DNA of 64,000 bases, from NCBI GenBank assembly GCA_934513205.1, contig CAKSWU010000001.1, positions 186,001 through 250,000 of the forward strand. The letters are read 5' to 3'. The stretch's first letter is position 1. The number at the start of each line of letters is the position of its first letter. This document shows positions 31,739 to 39,193 of the stretch, one piece after another. This stretch comes from an uncultured Faecalibacterium sp. (GTDB taxonomy: Bacteria > Bacillota > Clostridia > Oscillospirales > Ruminococcaceae). The position numbers were made by a program, and so were the translations under genes. A model generated the notes under the pieces. That model saw only the letters and a program-made list of their open reading frames with translations. It ran no database searches and was not told the DNA's origin.

Positions 31739-32253
31739 CGCTGGTGCTGGGCGGTGCCGCCAGCGGAAAAAGCGAATATGCGGAATCCGTCGTGCTAAAA
31801 ACCGCGCTTCCGCGTTATTATCTTGCCACCATGCAGGTGTGGGACGCCGAGTGCGCCGCCCGGGTGGAAAAGCACCGCCGGATGCGGGCCGCAAAGCAGT
31901 TTGAAACGGTGGAGTGTCCGCTGCATCTGGACCGGGTGCAGCTGCCCGCCCGAGGCACCGTTCTGCTGGAGGACCTTGGCAATCTTGCCGCCAACGAGCT
32001 TTACGACCCTGCCGGGGCCGGAGCCGATGCGGCACAGGCCATCCTGACCGGTCTGGACCGTCTTGCCGCCCAGTGCGAACATCTTGTTGTCGTCTCCAAC
32101 GAGGTGTTCAGCGGCGGCGCGGACTACGCCGGGGACACCCGGCTCTATCTGCGCACTTTAGCGCAGGTGAACAACGCCCTTGCCGCCCGGGCGGACGCCG
32201 TGGTGCGGGTGGTGTGCGGCATCCCCGTGTACTATAAAGGAGTGGAAAAATGA
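31732..32253 (+). CDS. cobU: Adenosylcobinamide kinase / guanylyltransferase
   Basis: 173 residues, near family length. Phosphorylates adenosylcobinamide and transfers GMP to give AdoCbi-GDP. P-loop GGAASGKSEYAES (8-20), the EKHRRMR motif with the guanylylated His (~48), and VLLEDLGNLAANEL. The usual NEVGxGIVP segment reads SNEVFSGGADYAGDT here, a clear divergence, while the small CobU-like protein 32999-33310 keeps it. Overlaps cobS by 4 bases. Confidence 0.9.
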   Translation: MLTLVLGGAASGKSEYAESVVLKTALPRYYLATMQVWDAECAARVEKHRRMRAAKQFETVECPLHLDRVQLPARGTVLLEDLGNLAANELYDPAGAGADAAQAILTGLDRLAAQCEHLVVVSNEVFSGGADYAGDTRLYLRTLAQVNNALAARADAVVRVVCGIPVYYKGVEK

Positions 32254-33002
32254 TTGTTTTGCAGACCATCGCGGTGGCTTTTGCCATGTTTTCAGCCATC
32301 CCGGTGCCTCAGTTCGACTGGACCGAAAAAAACATGCGCTATGCGCTGTGCGCCTTTCCCCTCATTGGTGTGGTCATCGGGGCCGCATGGTGGGCGTGCG
32401 GGGCGCTGCCTCTGCCCGGCATCGCAAAGGCGGCGGGTTTTGCGCTTTTGCCGGTGTGGATCACCGGTGGCATCCATCTGGACGGCTACGCCGACACCTG
32501 CGATGCCCTTGCCAGCTGCGGTGACCGGGAAAAGAAGCTGGAGATCTTAAAGGACCCCCACTGCGGAGCCTTTGCGGTGATCCGGCTGTGCAGCTATTTT
32601 CTGGCCTGCGCTGCCCTGTGCGCCTGTGTGCAGTTCACCCCGCGGGTGGGGGCATTGTGGACCCTTGCGCTGGCACTGGAGCGTGCACTTTCCGGCTATG
32701 CCGTGGCAGCTTTTCCCATGGCGAAGAACACCGGCCTTGCCCACACCTTTGCCACTGCGGCAGACCGCCGCACGGTGCGCCGGGTCCTGTCTGTGCTGGC
32801 AGTCGTGCTGGCGGTCTGCATGGCGGCGCTGGGCGGCTGGGCGCTGGTGCTGGCTGCACTGGCGGCGTTGTGGCGTTACCGCACCGTAAGCCGGACGCAG
32901 TTCGGCGGCATCACCGGCGACCTTGCAGGCTGGTTTTTGCAAAAAGCCGAACTGTGGATGCTGGCGGCGCTGTGCGCCTGTCAGTGGGGAGGGCTGTTAT
33001 GA
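32250..33002 (+). CDS. cobS: Adenosylcobinamide-GDP ribazoletransferase (cobalamin synthase)
   Basis: 250 residues, membrane protein with about six to seven helices. Joins AdoCbi-GDP and alpha-ribazole (phosphate). Diagnostic: FAMFSAIPVPQFDWTEKNMR near the start, TGGIHLDGYADTCDALAS with the Asp/His cluster, ILKDPHCGAFAVI, and FGGITGDLAGWFLQKAEL at the C terminus. Overlaps the mini-CobU by 4 bases. Confidence 0.96.
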   Translation: MIVLQTIAVAFAMFSAIPVPQFDWTEKNMRYALCAFPLIGVVIGAAWWACGALPLPGIAKAAGFALLPVWITGGIHLDGYADTCDALASCGDREKKLEILKDPHCGAFAVIRLCSYFLACAALCACVQFTPRVGALWTLALALERALSGYAVAAFPMAKNTGLAHTFATAADRRTVRRVLSVLAVVLAVCMAALGGWALVLAALAALWRYRTVSRTQFGGITGDLAGWFLQKAELWMLAALCACQWGGLL

Positions 33003-33310
33003 TCTTCATCACCGGGCCGCTGTACAGCGGCAAGCGCACCTTTGCGCGCACGCTCCCGGGCACCTGCATCGCCGATGTGCAGGATCTTGCCGCCGAAGCG
33101 GATGATTTAGAGAAACTTGCAGACAAATTAGCCGCATACGATATCGTGCTTGCCACCGAGGTGGGCGGTGGCGTGGTGCCCATCGACCCGGCCCAGCGTG
33201 CCGCGCGGGAAGCCGCCGGACGGCTGGCCTGTCTGCTGGCAGCCCGGGCCGACTGCGTTGTGCAGATGTTCTGCGGCATCCCATCGGTTTTGAAAGGAGA
33301 GCTTTCTTAA
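32999..33310 (+). CDS. Minimal CobU-like P-loop protein
   Basis: 103 residues, overlapping cobS (ATGA) and cobC (TAATG), so it is translated as part of the operon. N-terminal P-loop IFITGPLYSGKRTFAR. The middle of CobU is missing, including the HRRxR kinase/guanylyl segment. The C-terminal part ATEVGGGVVPIDPAQRAARE...ADCVVQMFCGIPSVLKGE corresponds to the EVGxGIVP...AxxAD..........G.P..K end of CobU. It looks like an internally deleted CobU paralogue kept under selection. It may help the diverged CobU or have another nucleotide-dependent role; not a proven enzyme. Confidence 0.75.
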   Translation: MIFITGPLYSGKRTFARTLPGTCIADVQDLAAEADDLEKLADKLAAYDIVLATEVGGGVVPIDPAQRAAREAAGRLACLLAARADCVVQMFCGIPSVLKGELS

Positions 33311-33909
33311 TGCTGGTCTATCTTCTGCGTCACGGTCAGACCGTGTACAATGTTCAGAAACGTTATCAGGGGCAGCGGGATATCCCGCTTTCTGCCGAGG
33401 GCCGTGCGATGCTGTGCAAAGCGGACATTGCCCCCAAAACGGTTTATATCACACCGCTGTGCCGCACCCGGCAGACCGCCGAGGTGCTGTTCCCGGAGGC
33501 GAAACTGGTCGTTGTGGACGGCCTGAAGGAAATGTGCTTTGGCAGCTTTGAGGGACGCAACTACGTTGAAATGGAGCACGACCCGGACTATCTGGCATGG
33601 GTCGCCGCCAATTGCGAGAGTCCGTGTCCGGACGGCGAGCGCAAGGCCGAGTTCTGCGACCGCATCTGTGCAGCCTTTGCCCCGCTGGTGGACAAGGCAC
33701 TTGCAGAGGGCCGGGACCGTCTGGTCATTCTGGCCCATGGCGGCACCCAGATGGCAGCGATGGAGCGGTACGCCGTTCCCCGCAAGGACTATTACGCATG
33801 GTGCGCCCCCAATGCCGGCGGTTTTGTGCTGGATGCGCGGGACTGGGCCGAAAAGCACCTGCTGTACCTGGTCAGGACGGTGCAATATACAAAGGAGGCA
33901 CACCCATGA
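33310..33909 (+). CDS. cobC: Alpha-ribazole phosphatase (histidine phosphatase family)
   Basis: 199 residues. VYLLRHGQTVYNVQKRYQG carries the phosphorylated histidine (RHG), with EMCFGSFEGRNYVEME and LVILAHGGTQMAAMERY supplying the second His. Removes phosphate from alpha-ribazole-5'-phosphate or cobalamin-5'-phosphate. The family is broad, but the location between cobS and cbiB makes CobC the best call. Overlaps cbiB by 4 bases. Confidence 0.9.
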   Translation: MLVYLLRHGQTVYNVQKRYQGQRDIPLSAEGRAMLCKADIAPKTVYITPLCRTRQTAEVLFPEAKLVVVDGLKEMCFGSFEGRNYVEMEHDPDYLAWVAANCESPCPDGERKAEFCDRICAAFAPLVDKALAEGRDRLVILAHGGTQMAAMERYAVPRKDYYAWCAPNAGGFVLDARDWAEKHLLYLVRTVQYTKEAHP

Positions 33910-34859
33910 TCTGGCAGGCTGTTCTGGGCGGCTTTGTACTGGACGCCCTCTTTGGCGACCCGGCATGGCTGCCGCACCCGGTGGTGTTCATGGGCCGGTG
34001 CATCTCCCGGCTGGAGCACTTTCTCCGCGCCCGGTTCCCCGCATCGCCCCGGGGACAGCTGGAGGCAGGGGCTGTGCTGGCCTTCTGTCTGCCGGTGGGC
34101 ACCTTTGCGTTCACCGCCCTTGTGTGCCGCGGCGCAGCCCGTCTGCACCCGCTGCTGGGTCTTGCTGTGCAGACGTTCTGGTGCGGGCAGGCTCTGGCTG
34201 CAAAGGGCCTTGTGCAGGAGAGCTCCCGGGTGTATGCCCAGCTGAAAAAGGGCAACCTGCCCGCCGCCCGCAAGGCCGTGAGCCGCATCGTGGGGCGGGA
34301 CACCGCAGCCCTGACCGCCGAAGGCGTGACCAAAGCCGCCGTGGAGACCGTGGCGGAAAATGCCAGTGACGGCGTCATTGCGCCGCTGCTGTACATGCTC
34401 ATCGGCGGGGCACCGCTGGCGCTGACCTACAAGGCCATCAACACCATGGACAGCATGGTGGGCTACAAAAACGAGACCTACCTTTACTTTGGCCGGGCCG
34501 CCGCAAAGCTGGATGACCTTGCCAACTACGTCCCCAGCCGCCTTGCCGCCCTTTTGTGGGTCGCCGCCGCTGCCCTTACCGGCGGCAGTGCCCGGGGCGC
34601 ATGGCGCATCTGGCGGCGGGACCGCCGCAACCACGCCAGCCCCAACAGCGCCCAGACCGAAAGCGCCTGCGCCGGGGCTCTGGGGGTGCAGCTGGCAGGC
34701 CCTGCTTTTTATTTTGGCGAATACTATGACAAGCCCACCATCGGGGATGCCCTGCGGCCCATCCAGCCGGAGGATATCCTGCGCGCCGACCGCATGATGT
34801 ATGTGGCAAGCGGCCTTGCGCTGGCTTGGGGGGCAGCAATACGGGGGTTCCTTGCATGA
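33906..34859 (+). CDS. cbiB: Adenosylcobinamide-phosphate synthase
   Basis: 317 residues, membrane protein. Attaches (R)-1-aminopropan-2-ol phosphate to adenosylcobyrate. Marks: GGFVLDALFGDPAWLPHPVVFMG, KAAVETVAENASDGVIAPLLY, INTMDSMVGYKNETYLYFGR and DIKPTIGDALRP-like YYDKPTIGDALRPIQPEDI. Overlaps cobD by 4 bases. Confidence 0.96.
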   Translation: MIWQAVLGGFVLDALFGDPAWLPHPVVFMGRCISRLEHFLRARFPASPRGQLEAGAVLAFCLPVGTFAFTALVCRGAARLHPLLGLAVQTFWCGQALAAKGLVQESSRVYAQLKKGNLPAARKAVSRIVGRDTAALTAEGVTKAAVETVAENASDGVIAPLLYMLIGGAPLALTYKAINTMDSMVGYKNETYLYFGRAAAKLDDLANYVPSRLAALLWVAAAALTGGSARGAWRIWRRDRRNHASPNSAQTESACAGALGVQLAGPAFYFGEYYDKPTIGDALRPIQPEDILRADRMMYVASGLALAWGAAIRGFLA

Positions 34860-35923
34860 AACAACTGACCCATGGCGGCGACTGGGCGGGCTACCGCGCC
34901 CGGTTTGGCCGTGACCCGCTGGATTTTTCTGCCAATGTCAGCCCGCTGGGCCTGCCGGAAGGCGTAGCAAAGGCCATCACCGAATCACTTGTCACGGCGC
35001 ACCGCTACCCGGACCCGCTGTGCCGGGCCCTGCGGGCAAAGCTGGCCGATGCCGAAGCCGTGCCCGCCCCATGGCTGCTGTGCGGCAACGGTGCCGCAGA
35101 CCTCATCTTCCGGCTGGTGCAGGCCGAAAAGCCCCGCACTGCCCTTGTGACCGCCCCCACCTTTGCGGAATATGCCGCCGCACTGGAGACCGTGGGCTGT
35201 GCCGTGGAGCAGCATCTTCTGACCGGGGAAAACGACTTTGCGGTGACCGACCGCATTCTGGACGCCGTGCACCCGGGCATCGACATGATGTTTCTGTGCC
35301 AGCCCAACAACCCCACCGGGCAGCTGACCGCGCCCGCCCTTGTGGAGCGGCTGCTGCACCGGTGCGAGGCCGTGGGGGCGGTGCTGGTGGTGGACGAGTG
35401 CTTTCTGGACTTTCTGCCGCAGGGTGATGCTCTCTCTGCAAAGCGTCTGCTGAAAACCAGCAGACATCTCATCCTGCTCAAAGCCTTTACAAAGCTCTAC
35501 GGCATGGCGGGCGTACGTCTGGGCTACTGCATCTGCTCCGATGCCGAGCGGCTTGCCCGGATGCAGGCAGCAGGCCAGCCATGGGCGGTGTCCGGCCTTG
35601 CACAGGCGGCAGGTATTGCCGCACTGGACGAGACGGCCTATGTTGCGCAGGTGCGGGCACTGGTCGCAGACCAGCGTCCTTTTTTGGCCGGCGGCCTGCG
35701 GGCGCTGGGGCTGCGGGTGGTCCCGGGGCGGGCAAACTACCTGCTGTTCCAAGGTCCGGCATCGCTGGGCGATGCCTTGATGCACAAGGGTGCCGTGCTG
35801 CGCAGCTGCGGCAATTACCCCGGACTGGACAGCAGCTGGTACCGCACTGCCGTGCGCACCGAAGCCGAGAACCGGCAGCTGCTGGCACTGCTGGCCGAAA
35901 CACTGCCGGAGGTGACACGATGA
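34856..35923 (+). CDS. cobD: Threonine-phosphate decarboxylase (CobD, aminotransferase fold)
   Basis: 355 residues from ATG 34856. PLP enzyme giving aminopropanol phosphate for CbiB. HGGDWAGYRARFGRDPLDFSANVSP is the CobD start pattern, PNNPTGQL and VVDECFLDFLP bind PLP, and the Schiff-base Lys is in LLKAFTKLYGMAGVRLGY. Overlaps cbiP by 4 bases. A histidinol-phosphate aminotransferase is the nearest alternative but the operon settles it. Confidence 0.94.
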   Translation: MKQLTHGGDWAGYRARFGRDPLDFSANVSPLGLPEGVAKAITESLVTAHRYPDPLCRALRAKLADAEAVPAPWLLCGNGAADLIFRLVQAEKPRTALVTAPTFAEYAAALETVGCAVEQHLLTGENDFAVTDRILDAVHPGIDMMFLCQPNNPTGQLTAPALVERLLHRCEAVGAVLVVDECFLDFLPQGDALSAKRLLKTSRHLILLKAFTKLYGMAGVRLGYCICSDAERLARMQAAGQPWAVSGLAQAAGIAALDETAYVAQVRALVADQRPFLAGGLRALGLRVVPGRANYLLFQGPASLGDALMHKGAVLRSCGNYPGLDSSWYRTAVRTEAENRQLLALLAETLPEVTR

Positions 35924-37422
35924 GCAGAGCAAAATGCATTATGGTGCAGGGCACCATGAGCGGCGCAGGCAAAAGCCTGCTGTGTGCGGCGCTGTGCCGC
36001 ATTTTTGCGCAGGACGGCTACCGCGCCGCGCCCTTTAAAAGTCAGAACATGGCCCTGAACAGCTTTGTCACCCGTGACGGGGCGGAGATGGGCCGGGCAC
36101 AGGTGGTGCAGGCGCAGGCTGCCGGGGTGGAACCGGATGTGCGGATGAACCCCATCCTGCTCAAACCCAGCAGCGATGTGGGCAGTCAGGTCATCGTGAA
36201 CGGCAAAGCCCGGGGACAGATGTCTGCCGCTGACTATTTTAAAATGAAACGCACCCTCATTCCGGAGATCTTAGCCGCCTACAACAGCCTTGCCGCCGAG
36301 TATGACATCCTTGTCATCGAAGGCGCAGGCAGCCCGGCGGAGATCAACCTGAAGGCAGACGACATCGTCAACATGGGGCTTGCAAAGCTGGTGGACGCCC
36401 CGGTGCTGCTGGCTGGCGACATCGACCGCGGCGGCGTTTTCGCCCAGCTTTACGGCACGGTGGAGCTGCTGGAGCCGGCGGAGCGGGCGCGCATCAAGGG
36501 GCTGGTCATCAACAAATTCCGGGGCGATGTGGAGATTTTGCGTCCCGGCCTTGCCATGCTGGAGGAAAAGACCCGTCTGCCGGTGGTGGGAGTAGTGCCC
36601 TATTTGAAGGTGGAGATCGAGGACGAGGACTCGCTGTCCGACCGTCTTTGCGCAGAAAGCCGCGTCAAACCGCTGGATATCGCCATCCTGCGTCTGCCGC
36701 ACGTCTCCAACTTTACCGACTTCATCCCGCTGGAGCAGCACCCGCTGCTGGGTGTGCGGTACGCAGACAGCCCCCGGCGGCTGGGCACGCCGGACCTTAT
36801 CATCCTGCCCGGCACCAAGAACACCATGGACGACCTGCGCTGGCTGCGGGAAAGCGGGCTGGAACCGCTGGTGCAGAAGCTGGCTTCCCGCGGCACACCG
36901 GTGCTGGGCGTCTGCGGCGGCTATCAGATGCTGGGCGAGGAGCTTTCGGACCCGGCGGGCGAAGAGAGCGGCGCGCCCTGCTGCCTGCCGGGCCTTGGGC
37001 TGCTGCCCGCTTCCACCGTTTTCAGCGCGGAGAAGCGGCTGTCTCAGAGCACCGGGCAGGTGCTTGCAGAGCCCTTTGCCGGTGCCGCCCTTACCGGCTA
37101 CGAGATCCACGCCGGGCGCACGCAGGTGATGGGCAAGCCCTTCTGCCGCCTTGCCGATGGCTCCCCGGAAGGCTGCGTGCAGGGCAATGTGTTCGGCACT
37201 TATCTGCACGGGCTGTTCGACACCGGCGAACTGACCGAAAAACTCACGGCGTTTTTGTGCAAAAAGAAGGGCATCGACCCGGCAGACGCCCGGCTCATCC
37301 CCATGGAAGAGTACCGTCAGCAGCAGTTTGACCTGCTGGCGGACGGGGTGCGCGCTGCACTGGACCTGAACGCCGTCTACGCCGCCATGGGCCTTTCCGG
37401 CCCGAAAGGAGACCCCGCATGA
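35920..37422 (+). CDS. cbiP: Cobyric acid synthase
   Basis: 500 residues (CobQ/CbiP). Four successive glutamine- and ATP-dependent amidations to cobyrate. VQGTMSGAGKSLLCAALCR P-loop (9-27), FKSQNMALNSFVTRDG, EGAGSPAEINLK, DIDRGGVFAQLYGT. C-terminal amidotransferase with the nucleophile in GVCGGYQMLGEEL and YLHGLFDTG. Overlaps cbiC by 4 bases. Confidence 0.97.
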   Translation: MSRAKCIMVQGTMSGAGKSLLCAALCRIFAQDGYRAAPFKSQNMALNSFVTRDGAEMGRAQVVQAQAAGVEPDVRMNPILLKPSSDVGSQVIVNGKARGQMSAADYFKMKRTLIPEILAAYNSLAAEYDILVIEGAGSPAEINLKADDIVNMGLAKLVDAPVLLAGDIDRGGVFAQLYGTVELLEPAERARIKGLVINKFRGDVEILRPGLAMLEEKTRLPVVGVVPYLKVEIEDEDSLSDRLCAESRVKPLDIAILRLPHVSNFTDFIPLEQHPLLGVRYADSPRRLGTPDLIILPGTKNTMDDLRWLRESGLEPLVQKLASRGTPVLGVCGGYQMLGEELSDPAGEESGAPCCLPGLGLLPASTVFSAEKRLSQSTGQVLAEPFAGAALTGYEIHAGRTQVMGKPFCRLADGSPEGCVQGNVFGTYLHGLFDTGELTEKLTAFLCKKKGIDPADARLIPMEEYRQQQFDLLADGVRAALDLNAVYAAMGLSGPKGDPA

Positions 37423-38093
37423 CACCACAGCATCACCTGCCCGCCGACATCGAGCGGACCAGCCTCTCCATCATCACTGCCGAGCTGGAACAGCTGGGGC
37501 TTGTTCCGCCGCCCCAGACCGCCGCGGTGGTCAAGCGGGTCATCCATACCACAGCGGATTTTGATTATGCAAAAAATCTGCAGTTCACCCCCGGTGCGGT
37601 GGATGCCGCCGTCCGGGCTTTGCAGGGCGGTGCCGTCATCGTCACCGACACCAACATGGCTCTGGCGGGCATCTCCAAACCCGGACTTGCCAAGCTGGAC
37701 TGTCAGGCAATCTGCTACATGGCAGACCCCGACGTAGCACAGGCCGCCAGACAGGCGGGGACCACCCGGGCCGTGGCTTCCATGCACAAAGCCGCACAGG
37801 AGCACCCGGGGGCCATTCTGGCAGTGGGCAACGCCCCCACAGCCCTTTTGACCATCGCAGAGCAGGTCGAAGCCGGTCTGCGGCCTGCACTGGTCATCGG
37901 GGTGCCGGTGGGGTTCGTGAATGTGGTGGAAAGCAAGGAGCGGCTTTTCTCCGTCTGCACACAGTACGGCGTGCCCGCCATCGTTGCCATGGGCCGCAAG
38001 GGCGGCAGCAACGTAGCCGCCGCCATCTGCAATGCGCTGGTCTATTCCGCCGGCGAAATGCTGGACCCCTCTGCCCGGGGATGGCGAGGATAA
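37419..38093 (+). CDS. cbiC: Cobalt-precorrin-8 methylmutase
   Basis: 224 residues. Moves the methyl group from C11 to C12, giving cobyrinate. Family marks: IERTSLSIITAEL, VVKRVIHTTADFDYAKNLQF with the catalytic His, GAVIVTDTNMALAGI, AVGNAPTALLTI and VIGVPVGFVNVVESKE. Last gene of the operon; no clear intrinsic terminator follows before the tandem repeat region. Confidence 0.96.
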   Translation: MTPQHHLPADIERTSLSIITAELEQLGLVPPPQTAAVVKRVIHTTADFDYAKNLQFTPGAVDAAVRALQGGAVIVTDTNMALAGISKPGLAKLDCQAICYMADPDVAQAARQAGTTRAVASMHKAAQEHPGAILAVGNAPTALLTIAEQVEAGLRPALVIGVPVGFVNVVESKERLFSVCTQYGVPAIVAMGRKGGSNVAAAICNALVYSAGEMLDPSARGWRG

Positions 38094-38121
38094 AGCCCCG
38101 CCTACGGCGTGGTCGTGCTCT

Positions 38122-38690
38122 TTCAAATCCCGCTGCGAAGATAAAAAAAGACCAGTACACGGATGTGTTGCGACTGTCACCACGGTAGACATTCCTGACC
38201 GGTGGGACCCGCGGGCTAAGCAACAGCCCACAGGGCTGATTGCTTGCGGCGCTATGCGCCGCCGCCCTGTCTCGGGTTGCGTTTGCTGATTTTTCCGCAG
38301 CCCTTTGACAGGGCTTTGAAAAATCAGAACGCTGCCCCAACAGCTCCTCCCTGTTTCTGCCGCAGGCAGCGGTCGTCGCCGTTGCAAATCCCGTGCTCCG
38401 ACCCAAACAAAAAAGCAGACACACGAATGTGTTGCGGCTGTCACCACGGTAGACATTCCTGACCGGTGGGACCCGCGGGCTAAGCAACAGCCCACAGGGC
38501 TGATTGCTTGCGGCGCTATGCGCCGCCGCCCTGTCTCGGGTTGCGTTTGCTGATTTTTCCGCAGCCCTTTGACAGGGCTTTGAAAAATCAGAACGCTGCC
38601 CCAACAGCTCCTCCCTGTTTCTGCCGCAGGCAGCGGTCGTCGCCGTTGCAGATCCCGCTGCTCCGACCCAAACAAAAAAGCAGACACACA
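38122..38690. repeat. Tandem ~264-bp structured repeat with tRNA-Pro 3'-end-like fragments
   Basis: Two near-identical units repeat with a period of 264 bases (for example GTGTTGCG at 38165 and 38429). Each unit is full of hairpins: AGCAACAGCCC/GGGCTGATTGCT, GCGGCGC/GCGCCGC, TGATTTTTC/GAAAAATCA. At 38122, 38384 and 38648 are plus-strand copies of the 3' end of the adjacent tRNA-Pro, which is itself on the minus strand: TTCAAATCCCGCTGC, GCAAATCCCGTGCTCCG and GCAGATCCCGCTGCTCCG. The last is followed by CAGACACAC, mirrored by GTGTGTCTG just before the tRNA. No credible gene. Could be remnants of a tRNA-targeting element or a structured RNA. Confidence 0.8.
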
Positions 38691-38708
38691 TTCGTGTGTC
38701 TGCTTTTT
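38673..38708 (-). terminator. Terminator after tRNA-Pro (probably bidirectional)
   Basis: AGCAGACACAC-ATTC-GTGTGTCTGCT hairpin flanked by A and T runs on both sides, directly after the CCA of tRNA-Pro. Confidence 0.85.
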
Positions 38709-38709
38709 T

Positions 38710-38785
38710 TGGTCGGAGCAGCGGGATTTGAACCCACGGCCTCCTCGTCCCGAACGAGGCGCGCTACCAACTGCGCTATGCCCCG
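38710..38785 (-). tRNA. tRNA-Pro (CGG)
   Basis: 76 nt including encoded CCA. Acceptor CGGGGCA/TGCTCCG (one wobble), D arm GCGCAGTTGGTAGCGC, anticodon stem CCTCG with loop TTCGGGA (anticodon CGG), T loop TTCAAAT. 34 bases downstream of tRNA-Gln in the same transcript. Confidence 0.95.
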
Positions 38786-38819
38786 AAAATACCGCAGCCT
38801 TTTGCGACTGCGGTTCTTC

Positions 38820-38893
38820 TGGTTGGGGATGAGAGAATCGAACTCCCACAAGTAGAGTCAGAGTCTACCGCACTACCACTATGCAAATCCCCA
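38820..38893 (-). tRNA. tRNA-Gln (CTG)
   Basis: 74 nt including CCA. Acceptor TGGGGAT/ATCCCCA, D arm GCATAGTGGTAGTGC, anticodon stem GTAGA with loop CTCTGAC (anticodon CTG), T loop TTCGATT. First gene of the tRNA pair, 45 bases downstream of a strong promoter. Confidence 0.95.
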
Positions 38894-38937
38894 TGATTTT
38901 GTTTTGCCGCAGGCGCCGTGCGCTGCTGACAGGGAAT

Positions 38938-38966
38938 ATTATATCCGAAACCGGCCTTCTTGTCAA
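38938..38966 (-). promoter_or_regulatory. Promoter of the tRNA-Gln/tRNA-Pro transcript
   Basis: Minus strand TTGACA, 17-base spacer, TATAAT: consensus in both boxes. Confidence 0.93.
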
Positions 38967-39046
38967 CTGTTTTTTTGCTTTTTCTTCAAAAGTTTTCTTC
39001 CGGCAAAAAACCTTCCGCAAATCCGTGTAAATTTTTGGTACGGCTC

Positions 39047-39075
39047 TTGACACCGCCCTTTCTCCGGAATAATCT
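39047..39075 (+). promoter_or_regulatory. Likely promoter region of the phosphofructokinase gene
   Basis: TTGACA, 17-base spacer, TAATCT; TATACT and TATAAT follow within 15 bases (39076-39088) and one of them may be the real -10. About 110 bases of leader separate it from the gene, with no feature I can name. Confidence 0.6.
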
Positions 39076-39193
39076 TATACTATATAATACAGGTAGGTTT
39101 GCAGGCCGGGCGGCTTTGGCGGAGCATCCGTTTTTTGCATCCGCACAGGCAGGCTTTTGCCGCACAGCATACCAGATGAAAGAGGGCTTTTGA

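Noticed and set aside
38122..38690. CRISPR array
   Set aside because: Only two long units of ~264 bp with no spacers of 30-40 bp; not a CRISPR pattern.
37377..38849. A 490-codon minus-strand frame through the tandem repeats
   Set aside because: It crosses cbiC, the repeats and tRNA-Pro; the repeated peptide segments only mirror the DNA repeat.
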